Below are positions 45,964-53,639 of a stretch of 53,639 bases of DNA, piece after piece. Source of the DNA: Silene noctiflora. Taxonomy: Eukaryota > Streptophyta > Magnoliopsida > Caryophyllales > Caryophyllaceae. The stretch spans positions 146,371 to 200,009 of the forward strand of contig VHZZ01000008.1 of assembly GCA_009801015.1 (NCBI GenBank), written 5' to 3'. Each line of letters starts with the position of its first letter. The stretch's first letter is position 1. The notes beneath the pieces are model-generated. The model did not search any database, was not told the origin of the DNA, and worked only from the letters and a program-made list of their open reading frames with translations. Both the position numbers and the translations under genes were made by a program.

Positions 45964-47245
45964 ATGGTGTGAAGAAGGTAGTGATTGAAGTGGGAATTGG
46001 GACTCCATTGATGAACTTGGAATCCAGGTATATGGATTTCAATTGAAGTGAAGATTAATGATTTGATTTGAGTGTTACTGATGAGTGATGTGTGATTTGG
46101 GTGTGAAGGAATGTAGAATTTACAGCAGTGGATCTCAGATTTGAGAACAAGTGTTGTACTGTTTCTGTAATCACATTCAGGTTTACAACTTCACACGCTA
46201 GGAACAAATATTTTTTCACTAGTTCGGTTGAAGCCGAGATATATCCGTTTTATCGTTAAAGCGGGTCAAATGAGCATTACTTGGTGTAAAAGTTTGTCCC
46301 TATTATATGTGGTAGTATTTGAATTTATTTTAGAAATAAACAGATGTACTTGTCGCAAATAAGACTAATTGACTAATTGATACTCGTAAAGTTGTAGATG
46401 TTTTCGTTAATTTCAATACGATACAAATTTTAGCGTATTTTTTTATGTTTATCATAACCCATTTACTACCTTTGGCTTCGAACCTGTGGTGCATCATTGC
46501 ATGTTTACTTGTTTAGGCTTCGAGAAGACTAAATTATACTCTTACAGTTCGACTGTACACCCTTGTATTTTACTTGATTTAACGAGGGAGTGTTGTATAC
46601 TGTAAGAAGTTGATAAACCCTGATAACAAAAAACACCAATGCACATTTACACATGCTTTCAGGGACCTCCATAGTTGAATCACTGAAGAGTGAAGACTCC
46701 TCGGAACAAATTGACCGAGACTATATAGACCTGTTTCAGTTTAATGCATACAATGTCCCAAAAAAGAAATATATTCCATATACTATATAATTATAATCAT
46801 ATTGATATATCATGCATACAAAACAGCACCTATCATACAATGCTACTAGCTGGGAGAAAAAATGGAAGTCGAAGAACGCATGAAATCTCCAAGTTTCCAT
46901 TGGATCTGTACAGTATTTACATTCCATATATTACCTGTATTACTGTCGGAGATGTTGCTAACTCCATCACTCCATCCATATATATAGAGTTACATTTTTC
47001 AAATTTGTTAGGGAATTTTGAAAAGTGTAAGCAACCACTAACGAGTAGGACGGATGGAGTATTACCGTGAGCTGAGTCCTGCATATAATCGTTTATTTAT
47101 TGTGTTATACACTTATACTCCTACTTGACATATAGCCTGTGTATCGAACATGCGCAGCAACAAAGCTCGCCAACATGATGAAGATCAAACTACTGAAAAC
47201 TTCTAGCCAATTCCACCCTACTGAAAACTTCTCTTCAATAAAAGG
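45964..47245. other. Spacer between MGP4-like and DUF2358 genes
   Basis: The right end of the spacer is the 3' flank of the DUF2358 gene. A weak Stowaway-like inverted pair (ACTCCATC at 46971 and GATGGAGT at 47060) may delimit an 88-base relic. No gene. Confidence 0.5.
46972..47059. mobile_element. Possible short Stowaway-like relic
   Basis: CTCCATCACTCCATCC on the left and GTAGGACGGATGGAG on the right form imperfect ends about 88 bases apart with TA-like flanks. The left end shows a duplicated CTCCATC. Weak evidence. Confidence 0.4.
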
Positions 47246-49888
47246 CTATGATTTCTGAGAAGTTTCGGTCTCAGGTCTATGAGACAAGTCCAGAGCACAA
47301 TCCAAGTAATGCCTTGCAGAATCCACGAACGTGACGGGTTTGGATGAAGAAGAGGAAGAAGAGAGTTCGAAACAGGTAGGTTTTGCGGTTGTAGGGCGAC
47401 TAAGAGACAACATCAGTTCCTGGACAGAGAGCACCTGAAACTTTCCAAGAGAGTTCAAGGCAATATTGTCAACTTTATGCTCATAGATCTTACCATTCTT
47501 GTCAAGTTTGTACTCGGAAACCCCATCAAAACGACCACGACTCTCCCATGGGACTCGCGGGATGCCATGTACAGTCCAGCGAATCAAGATGACATTTTCC
47601 ATAGGCTGCCATATACTCAAAATTTCAACCCACAAGGCCTTGAAAAATATCCTTCCGTTAAATCGCAATGCCCAAAAGATTGATTTATAGTTTTCGATAC
47701 CAGCAAATGTATTTAGAGGATCTTTGAAGACGATATCATCCCTACACAGAGCGGCAAGAAAAGCAAGAGTGAGAAACAAACAGATGCTCGAACCTGAATA
47801 TCTAAGCTGCATTAATTTGAGACCAAAACGGTCACAGACGCAAATCAAAAACTAAACCAATTGCTCAATCTTGAATAATATTCTGATAATCAATGAGCTA
47901 CTGGCCAAATGGTAGAGACTGACGTCTAGTAGATGTTATACATCGTCGGTTCGATTTCCCTTGCCCTTTTGTTGCAAGGGCCTTGTGTCTCCTATTGAAT
48001 AATAATGTTTTTGTTCTCTTCTATTAGCTATTTCCTTTATACTAAACCATCAATCCCATTTATATTGTTCTACTTTCTATTATGAGATGTTTCAAGCATA
48101 GGTGGTAAAATGATAATTTCACCACTCGATATAACGGGACAACTTAATTGTGATGGAAGGAGTAGTAATTAATAAAGTAGGGGCAATAGTAAAAGTTCAC
48201 TCTTTTTTATTTCACTAATTTAGAATGGGGCAATTAGTTTTAAGATAAACTAAGAGGAAAAAGGGCAATAAAAATGGGATGAAGGAAATAGTAGATTAAT
48301 GTTTGCACATCAACACCAAATTGGAAAAGATCTTACAACGTCCCAAAGTAACATTTAGTCCTGATTAAATTTTATTGTTCAAGTTTCTTCAAAACTGTTG
48401 ATTACTGCACGAGAGAGTAGTCTTCTCTTGCCAACCCATTGTAACTAAACTGCTCCCTAGAAAGTACTACCACCCTCACCACCATTGACAACAATATTAC
48501 CCCAATGTCTCAAAGAGCCACATCTGTGGTGAGGTAAAAGGGATCGATATACATAGCATTACCCGTGGAAAAATAATCAAGAGGCTTTTTCCATATGACC
48601 AGTATTGGAAGCCACGACACAAAATGCAACCACACACTGCTATTTCATATATTCATATTACAAGAAATCATGAAGGCATGAAGCATAAAGAGCTAAGCGA
48701 GCTATTTGCTATTTTCTATCTTATCGCACTAACCAATGAAGTATAAAAACATAAAGCTAAAACCCGAAATCCGTCATACATCAGCCTAACAAGAACCATC
48801 CTTTAAAACCGTCAAAACCAAATCCATCATAATCTAAGCAACATTAGGAAGCATTAGAGATTATAACATCTAGACACCTCAAACATAGAGCTCCGCTAAA
48901 CATGGCTTACTGAATATACTTTCTTACAACACATTGTTCCATGAATAACAACCACATATCTCAACAAGGAGCTAAGACAGTCCACACCAGTTCAAAAATT
49001 CAAACTTTGAGCTTTACCCTTACACCACCAACATTTGTTGTACAACTTACTTCCATACTCATTCATACTAAACAAGGGTCCATCCAAAAGCAGCAGCAAT
49101 TCCTATCGGCTAATTCAAATGAACACATTCGAACCAGTAGCGAAATTAAGTGGGGCTAGCTGGACAGCCACCCCCCACCCCACCCCACCCCACCCCACCC
49201 ATAACCACTAGGCATTGAAAGATTTAACTTTTGGTTAAAATTTACAATTTTTAACCAGTTCGGCTTAACAAATTGCATAAATAGTTCGCTCCCCCCTAAA
49301 ACTTTTGCCCCCTTAACCATAAATCCTGGTTCCGCTACTGCTCCCGCCTATTTTTAATACCTACAAGAGTCTAATTTTCGCACCGAAAATCAGATAAATA
49401 CAAATTCATCGAAGTAGCTAAATTCAACAACTTTCACATCATCATCAATCAATCAATCAATCAACAACCCACTAAATCAAACAATAATAACATCAAAATA
49501 ATCACATCAATTACAACAAAAACAAGATTAGAAAACCCTAAAAAACAAACCTGTAAATATCAAAATTAAGCTCACGATAAAACAAATGAGGAAACTCCTC
49601 ACGCAAGCTACGAATAGCATAACCCATATTCAAATAATACTCCCTTTTATCATGATCATCTTTCTTCGTCGTTTCAGAAGAAGACGACGCCGTCGCACCA
49701 CTAGGAGCCGAAGCCGATAATTGATCATAAACCCTAGAAACTGGTTCCGGGCTGGCAACTTTCGCACAAACCCTAAAGTTCGATTTTGAAAATCCAATCA
49801 ATTTGGGTGTGGGGGAAGGAGAGGAAAGGGAATTGAGAATTCTAGGGTTAGGGTTAGAGAAGGTGGTTGTAATTCCAGAAATTGACAT
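47246..49888 (-). CDS. DUF2358 (nuclear transport factor 2-like) protein, probably plastid (two exons)
   Basis: Exons 49551-49888 and 47246-47741 encode 277 residues. The N-terminal 50 residues are Ser/Thr/Pro-rich with few acidic residues, like a chloroplast transit peptide. The mature part has YYLNMGYAIRSLREEFPHLFYRELNFDIYR joined across the intron to DDIVFKDPLNTFAGIENYKSIFWALRFNGRIFFKALWVEI, then WTVHGIPRVPWESRGRFDG and YKLDKNGKIYEHKVDNIALN, the DUF2358 pattern, an NTF2-like fold of unknown role. The tail is Ser-rich. The donor AG|GTTTGT and acceptor GTGTAG|GGATGAT are phase 2 and in frame. The 1.8-kb intron contains a SINE head and a hAT-like MITE. It lies upstream-to-downstream next to the desaturase, as its Arabidopsis counterpart At2g46220 does beside At2g46210 (recalled). 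Confidence 0.92.
47898..47962 (+). mobile_element. SINE head in DUF2358 intron
   Basis: Box A TGGCCAAATGG (47902-47912) matches the consensus perfectly and box B GGTTCGATTTC (47948-47958) matches nearly, 36 bases later. A small stem-loop (CCCTTG...CAAGGG) follows. No tRNA cloverleaf forms. Inserted opposite to the gene. Confidence 0.6.
49135..49340. mobile_element. hAT-like MITE with pentamer tract, in DUF2358 intron
   Basis: A 206-base element beginning CAGTAGCG and ending CGCTACTG, perfect 8-base terminal inverted repeats of the CAGTNGCGGA type common in plant hAT MITEs. Inside lies an (ACCCC)n tract (49169-49200) and the phrase CCTTAACCATAAATCCTGG shared with 19243-19262. The flanking 8-mers (ATTCGAAC and CTCCCGCC) do not match, so the expected target duplication is lost. 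Confidence 0.6.
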
Positions 49889-51307
49889 TTTTTGGGGGAA
49901 GTAATTAGGGAAATTGATTTGAAAATTGGGGGAAGAGGAATGAATGGAAGGTGGAAGACATGGAGGGAAAGATATTGTGTGGATAAAAGGGGATAAACGT
50001 TTGATGATTATAAGCGGATATTCGAGATTGTGTTGGACTCAATTATTTTTTGTGTTAACTTGTAATTATGTGATCACAAAAGTATTGTACTTGTATGAAC
50101 TTGGATTTTTGTCAACTTGTTTCGGCATCGTATGTTCGATCAATCTAGACTTCGACTCTTGATATTCTAAAAGTCGTTTAAGATTATCTTAAATGTGAAA
50201 CGGAGTAAATAGTGTTTGTTTTGGACTGATTAATTCCATTTTTTTTTGTGTTTATATAATCTGGTTTAGTCTGGATTCGAGTTGGGTAGGATAACTAGAG
50301 TGGTAAAGCTTTCACTCATGAATCTTATAACACCGTTACATTCTTCTCGTTTGAATACGGAGTACATGTTAAGGTTTTGTTCTTTTTCGGATGAATCGAG
50401 TTTTACACAACTAAATTAAATTAAATGAAACTGAACTGCACTGAACTGATCTGAATGAAGCTGGAATTCAGCTGAAATTAACGAGGCCTAAGAGGTGATT
50501 AAGCAACGGAATTATGATCATGTTCTTTTGGATTGATAAACTCAAATACGATTTGGATTTATAAGCTTAACCTATATGTTTGAACGGAATCACAATTCGC
50601 AATTACATGAGTACATTTTTATTTTTTCTGTTATGTTTTGTTCCTCGCACTTTCCGTTGAAAGGGCTACCACGTAAATTTCCCAGTATTTTTATCTGTTT
50701 CAAAAAAGAAACTGGTAGTACCCGTTAATTGGCTGTTTCAAATTCTGATGACTCAACGAGCTCGAGATGTCGGAGTGTCATCAGGGCGGCGATCACAACT
50801 ACTCCGTACTTACTATTAGGTAGTTTTCGAGATCGATTTTGTGAGGACTGAGGACCCTTTCTGGTCTTATGGATGAAGCTGCACGTTCCTGTGGTGAATC
50901 ACAATCGTATTGATCCTCAATGAGAGTCACAGAAGGTGACATAATATACGCAAACTTGGTTTAGACCTCGTATATGGCTCCTGACTCGAACCCTCGAGAA
51001 ACGAGCTACCCCTGGCCCAAAAACCAATGAGAAGTCGGAAAGAATGGACAATTTAGTAGTCAATAATGGAGAAACATGACATTGAAACTAACATATGCAT
51101 AGCATGATGAACCTTATTACTTATAATTGTTATAAGGTATCTGGTTACATCTATTTAAGAAGCCGATTCCATAAATACTGAATACATGAGCATATATCTT
51201 CTAGTACTTGAATGTTCTAAAGGCCAAATAAACAACCATAGCAAATTGTAAAATTATCGACACCAACCTACGAGAGAAAATCAAACAAAAACTCGATGGA
51301 ATCAAGT
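49889..51307. other. Spacer between DUF2358 gene and desaturase
   Basis: Contains the DUF2358 leader/promoter and the desaturase 3' flank. A SINE-like box A (TAGAGTGGTAAAGC, about 50298) has no box B. I see no coding sequence. Confidence 0.5.
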
Positions 51308-52654
51308 TCAACCATGGGTGTTGAAAGCTTCCCATAGGAGATTCTTGGACATGGGATTTGCCAGGGTCCGAGCTTGAATAGCAGCATCTCGAAGAGTCTT
51401 CAGTGTCGAAGCATTGGCCTCCCAGAAAGTAAGGCTTCTATAAGGCAGATTGTGCTTCTTGCAATAGTCTTGAACAACCGGGGAAACCTTCCTCAGATGA
51501 CAGCGAGGTAAACGAGGGAAGAGATGGTGTTCGAGCTGAAACTGTAACCCGCCAAATAACCAGTCCATCCAGGTTGCACATGTAATGTCAATCGAGCCCT
51601 TGGTTTGTTTCTCAAACCAGTCATTACCCTGAGGATGACCCACATACACATTCGCGGAGAAATGGTTCAAGCAAAATTGAACGTGTTGGAAAGCAGTCAC
51701 GACAAAGCTAGTCAGCACAAACAACACCATCTCCTTAAAATTGGGTAAGTACGAAACTAGAAGCAGAAACCAAGCCCAAAACACCATTACTCCCAATATA
51801 TTCAGAGTTCTGTAGGGTACATTCCTCTTGGGGTTGAACAACAGAAGAAAGGTTTGGATGTATAAATTGATCCTACCAACAATCATGACAGGGTAAAACG
51901 AATAGTGTTGGTAACTGACCAAAAACCTCGCAATCGCATCAAACTCCATCGTTCTACCATAGAAAACTGAGGTCATATTCTTGAAAAACTTATTTGAAAC
52001 CGCGAAAACTGGGATATGTTGCAGATCTGGATCATAGTCCAAACTATTACAGGAAATGTGATGAGCATTATGAGTCCATTTCCACCAAGCAATACTAATC
52101 CCAGTCAAACAATTCCCAGTTACAAACTGAGCAAACCGATTATACCCGCGACTCGACATCATCTGATAATGACCAGAATCATGTCCAAGATAAGCACTTT
52201 GAATCCAAACCATACCCAAAAGCGCAGCGGAACCAAGATGAGCCACGATACTATCACAACAAACAACACCATACACACACATTGCCAACATTATAACAAT
52301 TGACATAAAATTGTATATCACACCATGTCCTTTCTTATCAAACAAACCCATCTTAACAAATTCATTCACAAGTTTTCTATAATCTTTTGACACTTCTGTA
52401 ACCTGAAAATCCTTCAAATAATACCCGTTAAAAAATTGGTCCAGAGATTTCCATGTCGTACCGGGATGATATGCTATGAATGCATCTGTAACATCTTGTC
52501 CTGCAAGTGCTAATAATGGAACATCACCACCAGGGTGCTGTTTCATCCAATTTGATACATCATATACTTTACCTCGAATTGATATCCATAAATCTCCTGA
52601 TTTGTTATGGGTTTTTAATTCTTCTGCTGTTATATACTTCTTTTTCTCTGCCAT
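51308..52654 (-). CDS. Sphingolipid delta-8 desaturase (cytochrome b5 fusion)
   Basis: Single exon, 448 residues, complete. It introduces a cis or trans delta-8 double bond in the long-chain base of ceramides in the ER membrane, affecting glucosylceramide content and stress tolerance. The N-terminal cytochrome b5 domain carries heme ligands His40 (HPGGD) and His63 (AYHPG). The desaturase has three His boxes: HDSGH (158-162), HNAHH (195-199) and the QxxHH box QLEHH (373-377), the Gln being diagnostic of front-end desaturases. Hydrophobic spans lie at about 112-155, 253-275 and 285-325. Plant genes of this family are typically intronless, so the single exon is normal. Counterparts are Arabidopsis SLD1/SLD2. 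Delta-6 fatty-acid desaturases of similar build exist in some plants, but the wording fits SLD. Confidence 0.96.
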   Translation of the reverse strand: MAEKKKYITAEELKTHNKSGDLWISIRGKVYDVSNWMKQHPGGDVPLLALAGQDVTDAFIAYHPGTTWKSLDQFFNGYYLKDFQVTEVSKDYRKLVNEFVKMGLFDKKGHGVIYNFMSIVIMLAMCVYGVVCCDSIVAHLGSAALLGMVWIQSAYLGHDSGHYQMMSSRGYNRFAQFVTGNCLTGISIAWWKWTHNAHHISCNSLDYDPDLQHIPVFAVSNKFFKNMTSVFYGRTMEFDAIARFLVSYQHYSFYPVMIVGRINLYIQTFLLLFNPKRNVPYRTLNILGVMVFWAWFLLLVSYLPNFKEMVLFVLTSFVVTAFQHVQFCLNHFSANVYVGHPQGNDWFEKQTKGSIDITCATWMDWLFGGLQFQLEHHLFPRLPRCHLRKVSPVVQDYCKKHNLPYRSLTFWEANASTLKTLRDAAIQARTLANPMSKNLLWEAFNTHG

Positions 52655-52707
52655 TTTCTGCAGGAAAAATCGTATCTTTTTCGAGAATTAATGAAAAAGA
52701 TTGAATC

Positions 52708-52717
52708 TTTTTTATAT
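52708..52717 (-). promoter_or_regulatory. TATA box candidate of the desaturase
   Basis: On the minus strand CATATAAAAA lies about 55-65 bases before the ATG at 52654, implying a short leader of about 30 bases. Confidence 0.45.
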
Positions 52718-53393
52718 GAACAATGTGGGTTTCTCCTGTTAATCTATCAACAAAAATTCACGAAAATTAAATCAACCAAAACAAAACAACTCAACCCTTG
52801 AGTTGTTTTGTTTTTGATTGAATTTTTATTTAATATATACAAATTTTAGAATTTTAAATGATGTTAAATACAGAAGAAAAACAAAGGAATTTAAGGATTA
52901 GGAATGTATTATGAATATGATTAAATTTATAGAAATTAGAGATAGATTATAAATAGGAGACTGAGATAAAACAGCGGAGGAAACGATATACACGGAGAAG
53001 GGATGGTGTCAATTCGGAATTAAGATGAGCATTTAGTAATAGGCCGTTTTAAGAGAATATAGGAGACTTTTGGGTACAACCGTCAATGTTATCGTACATC
53101 ATAACCGATTATGTCGGCTAAAAAATATCAATTTTTATAAATATTAAAAGTAAAATATCTTATAAACTTCTGCATTATTTTAACTAGTTTCTACAAGTAC
53201 TATTCTGGAGTAAACTGGGCTTCTGCCTGGCACTCTAACTCCTTGGCTGCCCATCACATAATTCACATTAGCCATTTGATTGAGGGCTCATAGTACATTT
53301 TGGGCTTGGCCCGATTCTTTGGTTGTATTTACAGAAGAGAAAAACTAAATGGTTTGGTTCGATTTATTTGTCCGACGGTTCCTAAAAGACTAA
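52718..53393. other. Upstream region of the desaturase
   Basis: AT-rich promoter sequence. No other gene or clear repeat before the MITE near the right edge. Confidence 0.45.
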
Positions 53394-53590
53394 GGGGGTG
53401 TTTGGTTGGAACTTTTGGAACAATTCTACTGTTTGGTTGGAGGTTTTTGGAATGGAGTTAGATACCCAATGGGATCTAACTTCATTCCAACCCCTTGGAA
53501 TCTCATACCCATCTATACACCCAAGTTTCTATCTCCATTCCACATTTATACTATTTTTTTATCCATTCCAAGATTGAACCAAACACCTAT
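53394..53590. mobile_element. MITE with GGTGTTTGGTT ends (right edge)
   Basis: GGTGTTTGGTT (53397-53407) is repeated in inverse as AACCAAACACC (53577-53587), and inner arms TTTGGAATGGAGTTAGATA / TATCTCCATTCC also pair. TAA precedes the left end, as in Tourist/Harbinger elements, but the right flank is not a clear match, so the exact right end is uncertain. Confidence 0.5.
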
Positions 53591-53639
53591 GAGCAAGTAT
53601 GGGGTTCTAACTCCATACCTCTATGGTTTCGCAATCCAT

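Noticed and set aside
45938-46042. N-terminal extension of the MGP4-like protein with a Thr run
   Set aside because: It starts at TTG and spans a (GTT)n repeat; the first ATG at 45937 matches family N-termini better.
48020-48165. Stowaway MITE ending GGAAGGAGTA
   Set aside because: Only a right-end-like phrase; the left partner is too poor to support an element.
50290-50360. SINE or tRNA head
   Set aside because: A box A-like phrase is present but no box B at the expected distance.

Overview
This window is plant nuclear DNA, almost certainly from a eudicot. The evidence is short GT-AG introns, an AT-rich intergenic background, many miniature transposons (Stowaway, CACTA, hAT-like, Mutator-like), tRNA-derived SINE heads, and proteins matching well-known land-plant families. 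I lean weakly to Caryophyllales from the look of some dispersed repeats, but I cannot prove this. There are no bacterial, organellar or CRISPR features.

Layout, left to right: a single-exon GDSL esterase (minus, 1389-2549); two-exon translation factor eIF1A (minus, 3904-5989); a single-exon PRP31-like splicing-factor copy broken by a net loss of about 19 bases (plus, 6957-8338); a six-exon LRB/POB1-type BTB-BACK ubiquitin-ligase adaptor (minus, 9311-13263); an uncharacterised serine-rich protein with a 31-residue tandem repeat (minus, 15481-17550); a nine-exon URH2-type nucleoside hydrolase (plus, 19484-22296); a single-exon F-box/kelch protein (minus, 22499-23722); a C2-domain protein (minus, 26311-27108); a 14-exon Golgi-type GT-B glycosyltransferase of 1034 aa (minus, 28387-37109); a scrambled duplication (37677-38009); a Mutator-like MITE with a 9-bp target duplication; a 2.4-kb CACTA transposon carrying an F-box-like gene (38566-40952); tRNA-Gly(UCC) (42213-42284); a four-exon RGXT/MGP4-type xylosyltransferase (minus, 42808-45937); a two-exon plastid-type DUF2358 protein (minus, 47246-49888); and a sphingolipid delta-8 desaturase (minus, 51308-52654). 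The right edge enters another MITE.

Exon joins were worked out by hand from GT/AG borders, frame continuity and remembered protein families. All multi-exon genes close in frame: eIF1A 145 aa, LRB 595 aa, URH2 318 aa, glycosyltransferase 1034 aa, MGP4-like 342 aa, DUF2358 277 aa. The genes do not form one pathway. From memory, however, the C2, GT-B and MGP4 genes are neighbours in Arabidopsis (At4g01200-01220), as are the desaturase and DUF2358 genes (At2g46210-46220), with LRB1 nearby (At2g46260). The window therefore looks like conserved gene blocks separated by transposon-rich spacers. The most unusual items are the CACTA element with its F-box cargo, the reordered duplication next to it, and the broken PRP31 copy.
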